Part shown: positions 16,098-24,633 of the stretch, in pieces | How positions within the stretch are numbered: the stretch's first letter is position 1 | How the letters are laid out: the number at the start of each line of letters is the position of its first letter | NCBI RefSeq assembly: GCF_046545555.1 | Contig: NZ_JBHZTH010000002.1 | Span: forward strand, 62,001-126,000 | Direction of reading: 5' to 3' | Source: Winogradskyella sp046545555 | GTDB lineage: Bacteria; Bacteroidota; Bacteroidia; Flavobacteriales; Flavobacteriaceae | DNA: 64,000 bases | Position numbers and translations under genes: made by a program | Notes under the pieces: generated by a model | Told to the model about the DNA's origin: nothing | Database searches by the model: none | The model's input: the letters and a program-made list of their open reading frames with translations, nothing else

Positions 16098-17402
16098 TTA
16101 ATTTAATGCGGATTTATAAGTTTTTAAACAACGCTCTCTTGCCATTTTATGATCTACCATAGGTTGAGGATAAGTAAGTTCTTGGAATTCTGGAACCCAT
16201 TGTTTTATATATTCTAAATCTTTATCGAATTTTTTTATTTGAGATGTGGGATTAAAGATTCTAAAATAAGGAGAAGCGTCTACACCAGAGCCAGCTACCC
16301 ATTGCCAATTGCCAACATTGCTCGACATTTCATAATCGTGTAGTTTTTCTGCAAAATAGGATTCTCCCCATCGCCAATCTATTAATAAGTGTTTACACAA
16401 AAAACTACCGACTAACATTCGTACTCTGTTATGCATAAAACCAGTTTCATTTAATTGCCGCATACCAGCATCTACAAGCGGATATCCTGTTTGACCATCG
16501 CACCATAATTTAAATTCATCCTCGTCGTTTCTCCATTCAATCCGATCATATTTAGATTTAAAAGCTTGATCTTTTGTATGCGGATAATGCCAAAGTATTT
16601 GCATAAAGAATTCTCTCCAAATTAACTCTTGCCAAAATATTTCATTCTCCTCTGCTATAGCTTTCTTTATCATTTTTCTAACACTGACAGTGCCAAAACG
16701 TAAGTGCGGTCCTAGTCGAGATGTACTGTCTTTTGCTGGAAAATTTCTTGTTTCCTCATAGGTTTGAATCAATGCAGGCGTAACATCATAAGAAGTAATA
16801 TTTTGTGAAGATTTTTCAAAACCTAAATCAGATAAGCTTAGATTTGGTAATCTAGAATGTTGGATGAGGTTATCTAAATACGAGTTTGTATAAAATATTT
16901 CTAAATCGATCGTTTTAAACTTTTCTTTCCAAGTGCGCATGTATGGCGTATACACTTTATATGGATCACCATCTTTTTTTACAATTTCTGATTTTTCAAA
17001 AATCACTTGATCTTTATATGTTTTGAAATTAACGTTATAGGATTCTAAAAGTTGATTTATATCATTATCTCTTTCTGTTGCGTACGGCTCATAATCATGA
17101 TTGGTATATACAGAATCTATTTCGTAGTCCTTAAGAAGAGTTTCAAAAATGACTTTTGGTTTACCATGATAAATAGCAATGCTGCTTCCATATTCCTCTT
17201 GAAGCGTTTGCCGTATTTGTTGTAAGGTCTCAAATATAAAAGTTAAACGTGCGTCGTCTTTGGGGAGCTTAGCAAGTATATCTGAGTCAAAAATAAATAT
17301 AGGTAATACAGGTAGCTTTGCTTTTAATGCAGCAAAAAAACCTACATTATCATCCAATCTAAGATCTCTTCTAAACCAGAAAATATTTACTTTTTCATTC
17401 AT
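16098..17402 (-). CDS. phr: Cryptochrome/deoxyribodipyrimidine photolyase (class I type)
   Basis: A 434-residue FAD photolyase that repairs UV-induced pyrimidine dimers with blue light. The N-terminal Rossmann antenna domain begins with IFWFRRDLRLDDNVG. The FAD domain carries TSRLGPHLRFGTVS, WQELIWREFF, and SNVGNWQWVAGSGVDASPYF, which contains the flavin-contacting Asn and the Trp of the electron chain. Length is slightly short for the family (usually 450-480). It lies 114 bp after the SRPBCC gene on the same strand and may belong to that transcript. Confidence 0.93.
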   Translation of the reverse strand: MNEKVNIFWFRRDLRLDDNVGFFAALKAKLPVLPIFIFDSDILAKLPKDDARLTFIFETLQQIRQTLQEEYGSSIAIYHGKPKVIFETLLKDYEIDSVYTNHDYEPYATERDNDINQLLESYNVNFKTYKDQVIFEKSEIVKKDGDPYKVYTPYMRTWKEKFKTIDLEIFYTNSYLDNLIQHSRLPNLSLSDLGFEKSSQNITSYDVTPALIQTYEETRNFPAKDSTSRLGPHLRFGTVSVRKMIKKAIAEENEIFWQELIWREFFMQILWHYPHTKDQAFKSKYDRIEWRNDEDEFKLWCDGQTGYPLVDAGMRQLNETGFMHNRVRMLVGSFLCKHLLIDWRWGESYFAEKLHDYEMSSNVGNWQWVAGSGVDASPYFRIFNPTSQIKKFDKDLEYIKQWVPEFQELTYPQPMVDHKMARERCLKTYKSALN

Positions 17403-17516
17403 ATTTATTTGTAATGTTATAGGATTGTGGTTTAATTATCGAAAAAAATTGCGATTTATTTAATTCTAATATACAGAATTCTATTGCTGACTAAAAAGTC
17501 AGACTTGCAACGGTCT

Positions 17517-17978
17517 TTAATACTTGCCAAAAATAGATTCTAATTGTTCTTTTCTATATTCAAAAATAGAATCTAGTTTAGGTTTTACTATAATAGGATG
17601 TATAAGTTGTCCTAAAAGACCTAACGGAACTTTATAGTCTATAATGTCTTCCATTTCTACACCACCATCAATCTCATGAATAAAATGTTTATGATGCCAA
17701 AAAGCGTAAGGTCCATACAATTGCACATCAACAAAATAACGTTTTATTTCAAGTTGTGTAATTTCACTAACCCATTTCGTTTTAAAGCCAGGTAAAGGAG
17801 TAACACCGTATTGTAAAACTTGACCTGCATACATTGGTCTGTCTGACCCTGAAATTATTTTCATGTTCATTTCAGGAGGTGTTAACTTGGATAAATTTGC
17901 AGGATTACATAAAAAATTCCAAGCAATATCCAGCGTTATAGGTAACTTTTGTTTTTTGTGTAAAGAATAAATTTTCAT
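17517..17978 (-). CDS. SRPBCC family protein
   Basis: A protein of 153 residues when started at the ATG 17978 (MKIYSLHKKQKLP). A longer frame to 18053 exists but would overlap TspO. The pattern (strand, LDIAWNFLCNPANLSKLTPPEM, YGVTPLPGFKTKWVSEI, MEDIIDYKVPLGLLGQL) is that of polyketide-cyclase/START-like lipid-binding folds, often labelled cell-division inhibitor-like SulA-type by homology. The ligand is unknown. It is the last member of the tight folE-GPx-TspO gene chain. Confidence 0.82.
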   Translation of the reverse strand: MKIYSLHKKQKLPITLDIAWNFLCNPANLSKLTPPEMNMKIISGSDRPMYAGQVLQYGVTPLPGFKTKWVSEITQLEIKRYFVDVQLYGPYAFWHHKHFIHEIDGGVEMEDIIDYKVPLGLLGQLIHPIIVKPKLDSIFEYRKEQLESIFGKY

Positions 17979-18012
17979 TATTTGCTTGCTTTTAATATTG
18001 TAAACAAAAGTA

Positions 18013-18477
18013 TTAGTTATAAAAAACAATGTATGCGTTAAGTGAAGTAGCAATACAAAGCCATAAAATGTAGGGTAATAAGAGGTATTTTAATTTACTT
18101 AATTTTTCATCACCAAAACTTATATAAAAGTATATTATTAACAGAGTCAGGGCAATAATATTAACCAAAGCAACCATTGTTAAGTGCTGATTAAAAAATA
18201 GAAAATTCCAACTTACATTAAGAATAAACGCTATGCTAAATACGATTATTAAATGAGCAGATTTTCGAAGCGAGAATAAATATGAGAGGTATAAGGAAAA
18301 ACATATCATTATTAATGTCCAAGCCCAGCTAAAAACCCAATTTGGAGGTGTCCATGGAGCTTGATTAAGACTTTTATACCAGATAGAATTTGGTCCATTG
18401 TTCATTAAGTAATAACCTAAAGCAAGGCCACCAAAATTAATAACAATGAACAAAATTAAAAGGTAGACTTTCTTCAA
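18013..18477 (-). CDS. tspO: TspO/MBR family protein
   Basis: A 154-residue membrane protein with five predicted helices, the TspO (translocator protein) signature PWTPPNWVFSWAWT and a Trp/Asn-rich NVSWNFLFF helix. TspO binds tetrapyrroles and is connected with light and oxidative-stress responses in other bacteria. The start is TTG at 18477, one base after the stop of the preceding small gene; no ATG fits. Its place beside GPx and photolyase genes supports a photo-oxidative stress role. Confidence 0.9.
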   Translation of the reverse strand: MKKVYLLILFIVINFGGLALGYYLMNNGPNSIWYKSLNQAPWTPPNWVFSWAWTLIMICFSLYLSYLFSLRKSAHLIIVFSIAFILNVSWNFLFFNQHLTMVALVNIIALTLLIIYFYISFGDEKLSKLKYLLLPYILWLCIATSLNAYIVFYN

Positions 18478-18478
18478 A

Positions 18479-18649
18479 CTATTTTTGCTTAAGAATTTCT
18501 ATCTGTTTAATTATTTTTTCAGCCTCAGCATATTTTTTATCACTTTCTGCTCTATTTGTTGTAGAAAGTTTATGCCAATCAGCCATTAATTTTTCGTATT
18601 CCTTTTGAAGTTTATCTAATTCAGAAGTCTTTTTAAATATACCGAACAT
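18479..18649 (-). CDS. Lacal_2735 family small protein
   Basis: A 56-residue protein starting MFGIFKKTSELDKLQ and continuing as a charged amphipathic helix (YEKLMADWHKLSTTNRAESD, KYAEAEKIIKQIE). This matches the flavobacterial Lacal_2735 family of small coiled-coil-like proteins. Function unknown. It is packed between GPx (4-bp gap) and TspO (stop and TTG start almost touching), so it is certainly co-transcribed with them. Confidence 0.8.
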   Translation of the reverse strand: MFGIFKKTSELDKLQKEYEKLMADWHKLSTTNRAESDKKYAEAEKIIKQIEILKQK

Positions 18650-18653
18650 AATA

Positions 18654-19190
18654 TTAATTTAAGTATTTAGTAATTCTTGAGTTTGTTGGTTTAGTGATAG
18701 AATAGAAGTAATCAATGAATTCACCGTCTGTGTCTACCAGATATTTCTGAAAATTCCACTTAACAACAGAATTTTGTTTACCATTTGTGGCTTTTTTTGT
18801 CAGCCATTCATATAAAGGGTGCTGATTAGGTCCTTTTACATCAATTTTTTCAGTGATAAGAAATGATACACCGTAATTAACTTCGCAAAACTCTTTAATT
18901 TCATTAGGGTTTCCTGGTTCTTGTTTACCGAATTGATTACACGGAACACCAATTACAATTATATCGTTGTGTGTATCTTGTAATTGTTGTAATTCTTTGT
19001 ACTGTGGAGTAAAACCGCATTTAGAGGCAACATTTACAAACAATATTTTCTTTCCTTTAAAATCAGCCAAGTTAATAGGATTCCCTTGTAAACTATTAAT
19101 TTCTATATCGTATATAGGACGTGATGCTTTCTGAATGACGTCTTTGTCAGTTGTGGAAAGCGTTCCTACGAAAGCTTTTAATGGATTCAT
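18654..19190 (-). CDS. Glutathione peroxidase family protein
   Basis: A 178-residue thiol peroxidase. The peroxidatic cysteine is C58 in VNVASKCGFTPQY; the GVPCNQFGKQEPG block and KWNFQKYLVD with catalytic Trp/Asn are all present. Bacterial members of this form normally use thioredoxin and reduce organic hydroperoxides. A 20-residue N-terminal extension precedes the core. The gene sits in the folE-SDR-GPx-TspO operon, fitting defence against photo-oxidative damage. Confidence 0.93.
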   Translation of the reverse strand: MNPLKAFVGTLSTTDKDVIQKASRPIYDIEINSLQGNPINLADFKGKKILFVNVASKCGFTPQYKELQQLQDTHNDIIVIGVPCNQFGKQEPGNPNEIKEFCEVNYGVSFLITEKIDVKGPNQHPLYEWLTKKATNGKQNSVVKWNFQKYLVDTDGEFIDYFYSITKPTNSRITKYLN

Positions 19191-19195
19191 ATCAA

Positions 19196-19882
19196 TTATA
19201 TTTTGAAACTAACAATACCACAATCCATTTCAAAAACTTGACCTGATAGGGATGCTGCCTTACTCGATAATAAGAAACCTGCCATGTCAGCTACCTCTTG
19301 CGGTTTTAAATATTTTTTTAAGGGATGACGTTCATTCATATTTTCAATCATTCTGTCATTTCTTAAAAGTTTTGAGGCTAATTCAGTATCTGTAACCGTT
19401 GGTGCTATGGCATTAACTCTAATGGTTGGTGCGAGTTCAGCCCCTAAAGATTTTGCTAAACCTTCTACTGCAGATTTTGATGCTGCAACACTTGCGTGAA
19501 ATGGCATACCTAATTTAGCTGCTACTGTACTAAAAAGAACAATAGAAGGCTTATTACCATTTTTTAGTGCTGGTAAATACTTTTGTATGGCCTTAACAGC
19601 TCCTAAGACGTTGATCTCAAAATCGTTTTTAAAATCATCAATACTTAATCTATTGATAGGTTTTAAATTAATACTGCCTGGACAGTATACTAAACCATCT
19701 GCGCTTTCTATTTCTGGTAATTCATCAGAAGTTATGTCGCAATTATAGTGCCTTAGGTTAGGATGCAATTTTTCGGGTGCTGTTCTACTTATATTTACAA
19801 CTTCATCATATGAAGAAAGCAAAGAATTAACAATTGCATTGCCAATTCCTTTGCTTCCTCCGATAACTATTAATCTGCTCAT
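19196..19882 (-). CDS. SDR family protein with atypical active site
   Basis: A 228-residue Rossmann-fold protein with the NAD(P)-binding VIGGSKGIGNAI motif at the N-terminus and the typical C-terminal GQVFEMDCG. The catalytic Ser is present (VLFSTVA), but the Y-x-x-x-K motif reads V-A-A-S-K within HASVAASKSAVEG: the lysine is kept while the tyrosine is replaced by Val. It may not be a normal dehydrogenase. Gaps to its neighbours are 4-5 bp, so it belongs to the folE-GPx chain. Confidence 0.88.
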   Translation of the reverse strand: MSRLIVIGGSKGIGNAIVNSLLSSYDEVVNISRTAPEKLHPNLRHYNCDITSDELPEIESADGLVYCPGSINLKPINRLSIDDFKNDFEINVLGAVKAIQKYLPALKNGNKPSIVLFSTVAAKLGMPFHASVAASKSAVEGLAKSLGAELAPTIRVNAIAPTVTDTELASKLLRNDRMIENMNERHPLKKYLKPQEVADMAGFLLSSKAASLSGQVFEMDCGIVSFKI

Positions 19883-19886
19883 ATGT

Positions 19887-20114
19887 TTATGCTGCTGTTA
19901 AAGGTCTCCCTTTTAAACGTTTTTCAATTTTTTGCTTTATAACCGTAAGACGTTTCATTAAGTCCATAAGCTTAGCATCTTTTTTCTTCTTATATACTTC
20001 GTTAACACCTAAGATTAAATCTTTAGCCTCTCTCGCTGCTAAAATTCTGTCACTTGTTGTTTTGAAAGAAAACTTTCTGTTTTCAAATTCATTAGCTTTT
20101 TCTAAAATATCCAT
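19887..20114 (-). CDS. Small conserved hypothetical protein next to folE
   Basis: A 75-residue, strongly basic, helix-rich protein (SDRILAAREAKDLILGVNEVY, then a Lys-rich stretch and KRLTVIKQKIEKRLKGRP). I know no function. The gene is fixed between folE (3-bp gap) and the SDR gene (4-bp gap), which makes it a real gene. The repeated Lys/Arg could bind nucleic acid or an acidic partner. Confidence 0.65.
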   Translation of the reverse strand: MDILEKANEFENRKFSFKTTSDRILAAREAKDLILGVNEVYKKKKDAKLMDLMKRLTVIKQKIEKRLKGRPLTAA

Positions 20115-20117
20115 AGC

Positions 20118-20810
20118 TTAATTATTTAAATAGTTTTGTAACTCTGCGATTTTCGCCGATGTATTAAATTCACCACCATAGTAAGTTGTGACTGTTGCTG
20201 ATGTATCATCTTTAACTCCTCTAGAAGAGACGCATAAGTGTTTAGCATCGATAATAACAGCAACGTCTTCTGTGTCTAAAACTGTCTTTAATTCGTTAGC
20301 AATTTGATTTGTTAAACGCTCTTGCACTTGAGGTCGTTTTGCATAATATTGAACGATTCTATTTAGTTTAGAAAGTCCAATAACTTTCCCTGAGGATTTA
20401 TATGCAATGTGTGCCTTTCCGATAATAGGAACAAAATGGTGCTCGCAATTAGAGTAAAAGGTAATATTCTTTTCTACCAACATTTGATTATACTGATACT
20501 TATTATCAAATAATGCAATTTTTGGTTTATTCTCCGGATCTAATCCAGAAAATATTTCTTCAACGTACATTTTTGCCACACGATCAGGTGTGCCTTTGAG
20601 CGAATCATCAGTTAAGTCTAGACCTAGTACGTCCATTATTTCTGAAAATAATATAGATATGCGCTGCTTTTTCTCGTTATTAGACATATCAAAAGCGTTC
20701 GGCTTCATTGGTGTTTCTAAGTTTGTAAATAGATGATCATCACCTATATCTTCTTTAGAAAAATCATTGAGATTGTGACCGTTGGTTTTGGAAATTGTTT
20801 TAGTATTCAT
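20118..20810 (-). CDS. folE: GTP cyclohydrolase I
   Basis: A 230-residue enzyme converting GTP to 7,8-dihydroneopterin triphosphate, the first step of folate and pterin synthesis. The zinc and catalytic residues are visible in SNCEHHFVPIIGKAHI and HLCVSSRGVKD; GLSKLNRIVQYYAKRPQVQERLT is the family signature. An N-terminal extension of about 45 residues is Asn/Asp/Lys-rich. Its place among photolyase genes suggests supply of a folate or pterin cofactor for the light-harvesting site of these enzymes (inference). Confidence 0.96.
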   Translation of the reverse strand: MNTKTISKTNGHNLNDFSKEDIGDDHLFTNLETPMKPNAFDMSNNEKKQRISILFSEIMDVLGLDLTDDSLKGTPDRVAKMYVEEIFSGLDPENKPKIALFDNKYQYNQMLVEKNITFYSNCEHHFVPIIGKAHIAYKSSGKVIGLSKLNRIVQYYAKRPQVQERLTNQIANELKTVLDTEDVAVIIDAKHLCVSSRGVKDDTSATVTTYYGGEFNTSAKIAELQNYLNN

Positions 20811-20865
20811 AAAATCTTTTTAATGTGCTGGCTTTAAGTACTCCAAACTTAAATCAAAGCACGTG

Positions 20866-21138
20866 TTAACGTTTTGAAATAGAGTTATTTGAAATTGACT
20901 TTTGGCGAGAGCATTTAAACCTGCCTTTGTCAAAAGTTCTTTTTTTACTATGTTTTGTAGCTCTTCCTTGCACTCTCGCTCTCCATAATCTGAAGCTACT
21001 GGGCTTTAATTCTTTTCGCATTAAATTAATAACCTCTTGTTCTTTTAGACCAAATTGAAATGTTATAGCATCAAAAGGTGTTCTGTCTTCCCATGCCATT
21101 TCTATTATTCTGTCTATATCTCTAAGCTCTAAATTCAT
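20866..21138 (-). CDS. DUF2805 / TIGR03643 family protein
   Basis: A 90-residue basic protein with the family core DIDRIIEMAWEDRTPFDAI, FGLKEQEVINLMR and SFRLWRARVQGRATKH. The core looks like a helix-turn-helix, so DNA or RNA binding is possible; the Arg/Lys-rich tail agrees with that. Function unknown. Its start overlaps the stop of the upstream gene by 4 bp, and folE follows after 55 bp. Confidence 0.85.
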   Translation of the reverse strand: MNLELRDIDRIIEMAWEDRTPFDAITFQFGLKEQEVINLMRKELKPSSFRLWRARVQGRATKHSKKRTFDKGRFKCSRQKSISNNSISKR

Positions 21139-21566
21139 AAGCTATGAGGCATTGCATATTGCATATCATATTTAACTTTCTCGTCGAGTAATTTGTCAAA
21201 GAACTTTTTGTTTTCTTTGAACGTCTTACTATTTTTAAAATGAACAAATCGCCCTTGGGCATGTATGCTAGAACCATTAGTCTTATAAATGACTAATTGG
21301 TAATATGGAATAATCCACGTAAAGTTTTTTAAACCTTGATTAATCATTACCAATATTCCTTTTGGTCTTAATTCTATATTTGCATAATTAATGTCTGACA
21401 CTTTGTTCATCATCGACTTCATGTTAGGGCTAACGTCTCCAATAATCATGCGTTTAGAACCTATACCACCTAATTTCAATTTTTGTACCAAACTAAAAGA
21501 ACTGCCAATTAAATCAGCTATAATTTGCTTGTGTTCAGAATTGTGATGCGTTGTGTTAATTATCAT
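21135..21566 (-). CDS. Conserved hypothetical protein heading the folE operon
   Basis: A 143-residue soluble protein that I cannot assign to a named family. Segments include QKLKLGGIGSKRMIIGDVSP, ILVMINQGLKNFTWIIPYYQL and a C-terminal Lys-rich helix. It is the first gene of the chain running through DUF2805, folE, SDR, GPx and TspO. The 30-bp dyad operator shared with the tetR operon lies 21-50 bp upstream of its ATG. Confidence 0.65.
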   Translation of the reverse strand: MIINTTHHNSEHKQIIADLIGSSFSLVQKLKLGGIGSKRMIIGDVSPNMKSMMNKVSDINYANIELRPKGILVMINQGLKNFTWIIPYYQLVIYKTNGSSIHAQGRFVHFKNSKTFKENKKFFDKLLDEKVKYDMQYAMPHSL

Positions 21567-21573
21567 ACTTATG

Positions 21574-21616
21574 TAAAGTTACAAAATGTTTAACCTTTGT
21601 CTAATATAGTTAAACA
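21574..21616 (-). promoter_or_regulatory. Promoter with 30-bp dyad operator, copy 1
   Basis: TGTTTAAC (21587-21594) and GTTAAACA (21609-21616) form an inverted repeat with a 14-bp spacer. On the minus strand the -7-like box TAACTTTA (21581-21574) follows after 5 bp. The same layout, with identical arms, spacer length and distance to the -7 box, stands before the tetR gene at 30119-30161. It is a strong candidate binding site for the TetR protein. Confidence 0.7.
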
Positions 21617-21668
21617 AAAATTAACACATAATTATGATTGTAGGAAAATTGACTATAATTTTAATATT

Positions 21669-23159
21669 CTATTCGTTTCTAAGCGTACGTGTTCTGTCAC
21701 TTATAGTATGTCGTTTAAGTATTCTTAAACTTTCACGTATAACCTCAGGATCTTTTTTCATATTCCAAAGAATATCACTCGCACGCTTACGATTTTCCTT
21801 AATATTTACTATTGGATTTGGATAGTCTTCTCCAAGTTTAAAATTATAGAATGTTTGCTCCATCTCTGTCATAAGATAAGGCTCGTGTATAAATGGTATA
21901 TCTAAATCAGCTATCTCAGGAACCCATTTTTTTATAAATACAGCTTCAGGATCGTGCTTTAAACTATTTGCTGTTGGATTATAGATTCTTAATGTATTTA
22001 TACCTGTTTCACCTGCAGCCATTTGTAATTGTGGAAAATGAATACCAGGTTCAAAATCTAAAAATTGTTGTGATAGATGCGTAGTTGCGGCCTGCCATGG
22101 TTGCCAAAGAATATGTGTAAAGAAAGAGGCTAGCATAGCTCGCATTCTAAAGTTTACATAACCTGTTTCTATTAAGCAACGCATACTGGCATCGACCAAA
22201 GGAAAGCCTGTTTCTCCTTTAAACCAAGCATTTTGATACTCTTCTGATATACTTTTTTTGAGTTTATGATAACCTTTGTTTACACTTGCTTCTTCCATAG
22301 TGTGTTCCATTTCAAACTTTTGTATGAAATGAGCTTGCCATCTTAGTCGTGATATAAAGGCTCCTATATGTTTTTTGTCTTTCGAATTTATTTTTACTTT
22401 TTGTGCTTGTTTAAAAACCTGTCGTATGGATAAATTTCCCCATGCTATATATGGCGAAATTCTGCTACAACTGCTCCGCGAAGCTTCCGGTTTAGAGATA
22501 TTATGCATATAATCCTCGTGACGACTATCAAAGAATGAATTTGCATATTTCCATCCCATAGTGCTGCCTCCTTTTTGAAATTTTGAATCTAAAGGGGTCT
22601 CTAAATTTGAGACTGTAAAAAGTTTTTCAAGTTTTTCTATATCAATAGTGTTTAATAGCTGATTGGTATTAGGTTCAAAAACTTCTAAATCGGATTGCAT
22701 GTAGTTTTCACAGCTTTCAAACCAATCGTTTCTATTCACTAAACCACGCTCAACACCATTATTTTTATTTTCAATCCAATTAATTAAATTATTTCTACAA
22801 TAGCGTTTAAATTCTTTGTCTCTATTATATGTTATAAGAAGTCCAGTTTCTACATGAGAAAAAATGGTATCTACCTTATAAAATTCTTGAATAAGATTAA
22901 AAGCACTTTGTATATCACAGTCTACGGTTAAAACTTTAGTATTAAAGGGCTGTAGCTGCACATTTAAATCTATTAACGATTCTTTTATAAAATTAAAATG
23001 GCGTTCGCTATAATGTTCATCATTTAATAAAATATATTCGAATGCATAAAATATAAGTGTTCGCTTGCTAGATTTTAGTGCATTTGAAATAGCTTCATTG
23101 TCTTGAAGCCTTAAATCTCGTTTTAACCAAACTACATTAATATGTTCCCTTTCACTCAT
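21669..23159 (-). CDS. Divergent photolyase/cryptochrome-like FAD protein
   Basis: A 496-residue protein with a photolyase antenna domain (VVWLKRDLRLQDNEAI) and FAD domain (SPYIAWGNLSIRQVF, RWQAHFIQKFE, GFPLVDASMRCL). The block that normally reads N-x-G-N-W-Q-W reads FPQLQMAAGETGINTLRIYN, so the Asn next to flavin N5 and the Trp of the electron chain seem replaced. This points to a sub-family distinct from CPD, (6-4) and DASH types; repair activity is uncertain. It overlaps the upstream gene by 8 bp and ends the eight-gene tetR operon. Confidence 0.87.
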   Translation of the reverse strand: MSEREHINVVWLKRDLRLQDNEAISNALKSSKRTLIFYAFEYILLNDEHYSERHFNFIKESLIDLNVQLQPFNTKVLTVDCDIQSAFNLIQEFYKVDTIFSHVETGLLITYNRDKEFKRYCRNNLINWIENKNNGVERGLVNRNDWFESCENYMQSDLEVFEPNTNQLLNTIDIEKLEKLFTVSNLETPLDSKFQKGGSTMGWKYANSFFDSRHEDYMHNISKPEASRSSCSRISPYIAWGNLSIRQVFKQAQKVKINSKDKKHIGAFISRLRWQAHFIQKFEMEHTMEEASVNKGYHKLKKSISEEYQNAWFKGETGFPLVDASMRCLIETGYVNFRMRAMLASFFTHILWQPWQAATTHLSQQFLDFEPGIHFPQLQMAAGETGINTLRIYNPTANSLKHDPEAVFIKKWVPEIADLDIPFIHEPYLMTEMEQTFYNFKLGEDYPNPIVNIKENRKRASDILWNMKKDPEVIRESLRILKRHTISDRTRTLRNE

Positions 23160-24630
23160 TATCTAACATTTTAAAAAACTGTTCTGCATTTGCAAAGTGT
23201 TTTTCTTTTTTGTCATTATCCATTTTGTCGAATGTTCTAATAAGCATGCCTAATCTAGGATTACTTAAAAAGAAATCGCGATGCTTGTCCATAAACGTCC
23301 AGAATAACCCATCCCATGTTGGTTGCCAATCGCCTTTTGAGTAATTGCTCATTTTCATAATATAATTACTACTACTTATATAGGGTTTGGTGGACATTAA
23401 TCCTCCGTCAGCATATAAACTCATACCATAAACATTTGGCACCATAACCCAATCGTATGAGTCAATAAACAACTCCATAAACCATTTATACACATCGTCT
23501 GGATCAAACTCGCATAGCACCATAAAGTTGCCTAAAATCATTAAGCGCTCAATGTGGTGTGCATAACCAGTTTTTAAAACCTTTTTAATAACGTCATCAA
23601 TAGGTTTTATACCTGTAGAGCCATCATAAAATGATTTCGGAATTTTTCTACTAAAGTTCCAAAAGTTTCTGTTACGTTCCTCTGTACCTTTTACTTCGTA
23701 AATACCTCTAATAAATTCGCGCCAACCTAAAATTTGGCGCACAAATCCTTCAGTAGAATTTAATGGGATATCATTTTCTTTGGCATATGTAATCGCTGTT
23801 TCAATAACGTATTTTGGTTCTAAAAGGCCAACATTAATTAGAGGTGATAATAAGCTATGATTTAAAAAGTGTTCCTCTTTTACGATGGCATCTTCATAGA
23901 CACCAAACTCATGAAAACGAATCTCTAAAAATTGTTGAAACCAATCTTCTGCAGTTTTATAATCTATGGGATATATTGAAAAATCTGTGAGTAGACCATA
24001 ATGTTCGCCAAACTTAGTGTTGGCATAGTTTTCAGCTTCATTATGATAATCTGTCTTATCTGGGAACTGAATATTTGGAGGTGTTTTATCTTTTGGATAT
24101 TTTTTTCGGTTATCAGAGTCGTAAGTGAGTTTACCGCCTTCTGGTTCACCGTTAACCATTAAAATATTGCGATTTTTACGTTGTTGTTTATAAAAAGAGG
24201 TTTGAAAGAATTTCTTTTTTGTCGGTTTAAAAAATGAACTCAGTTCCTCTTTTGTATTTATAAATAACGGATTCTCATACCAAATAATTTCAACGGCTTT
24301 AGAGACTGAATTAATATGTTTTTGCAGCCAATTGTCTGTTGGATCAGTAATGTGAATTTTCTCAATACCTTCTTCAATGAGTTTAGGAATTAGGTTACGA
24401 ACATCGCATAAATCATTTATAGCTTCGATATAGTGTATAGTCCTTCCTTTTTCTTTTAAATGAGCTTTATAGGCTTTCATCGTGGCACGATGGAATGCAA
24501 TTTTCTGCTTGTGGAACTTGTAATGCTTGAAAAACAAAAACTCTTCAACTAAATAGATGTCACAATTTGCTTCAAGAATAGGTGTATTCTTGAAGAGTTG
24601 GTGTGGAAATATGAGTATAATTTCTTTCAT
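23152..24630 (-). CDS. Photolyase of the FeS-BCP / prokaryotic (6-4) type lacking cluster cysteines
   Basis: A 492-residue protein of the photolyase-related family: N-terminal LIFPHQLFKNTP, then EGFVRQILGWREFIRG, GYAHHIERLMILGNF, and PNVYGMSLYADGGLMSTKPY. Family members such as Agrobacterium PhrB repair (6-4) photoproducts and carry a [4Fe-4S] cluster on four C-terminal cysteines. Here the region after MSNYSKGDWQPTWDGLFW has no cysteine, and only one (about residue 373) is found in the C-terminal half, so the cluster cannot form in the usual way. It lies 3 bp behind the DASH cryptochrome gene. Confidence 0.88.
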   Translation of the reverse strand: MKEIILIFPHQLFKNTPILEANCDIYLVEEFLFFKHYKFHKQKIAFHRATMKAYKAHLKEKGRTIHYIEAINDLCDVRNLIPKLIEEGIEKIHITDPTDNWLQKHINSVSKAVEIIWYENPLFINTKEELSSFFKPTKKKFFQTSFYKQQRKNRNILMVNGEPEGGKLTYDSDNRKKYPKDKTPPNIQFPDKTDYHNEAENYANTKFGEHYGLLTDFSIYPIDYKTAEDWFQQFLEIRFHEFGVYEDAIVKEEHFLNHSLLSPLINVGLLEPKYVIETAITYAKENDIPLNSTEGFVRQILGWREFIRGIYEVKGTEERNRNFWNFSRKIPKSFYDGSTGIKPIDDVIKKVLKTGYAHHIERLMILGNFMVLCEFDPDDVYKWFMELFIDSYDWVMVPNVYGMSLYADGGLMSTKPYISSSNYIMKMSNYSKGDWQPTWDGLFWTFMDKHRDFFLSNPRLGMLIRTFDKMDNDKKEKHFANAEQFFKMLDNE

Positions 24631-24633
24631 ATT

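Noticed and set aside
17487..17502. CTGACT-AAAA-AGTCAG hairpin as terminator of the SRPBCC gene
   Set aside because: Only a 6-bp stem and no T tract on the minus strand.
18013..18053. Longer start of the SRPBCC gene at 18053
   Set aside because: It would overlap TspO and add a hydrophobic stretch foreign to the family; ATG 17978 gives the normal N-terminus.
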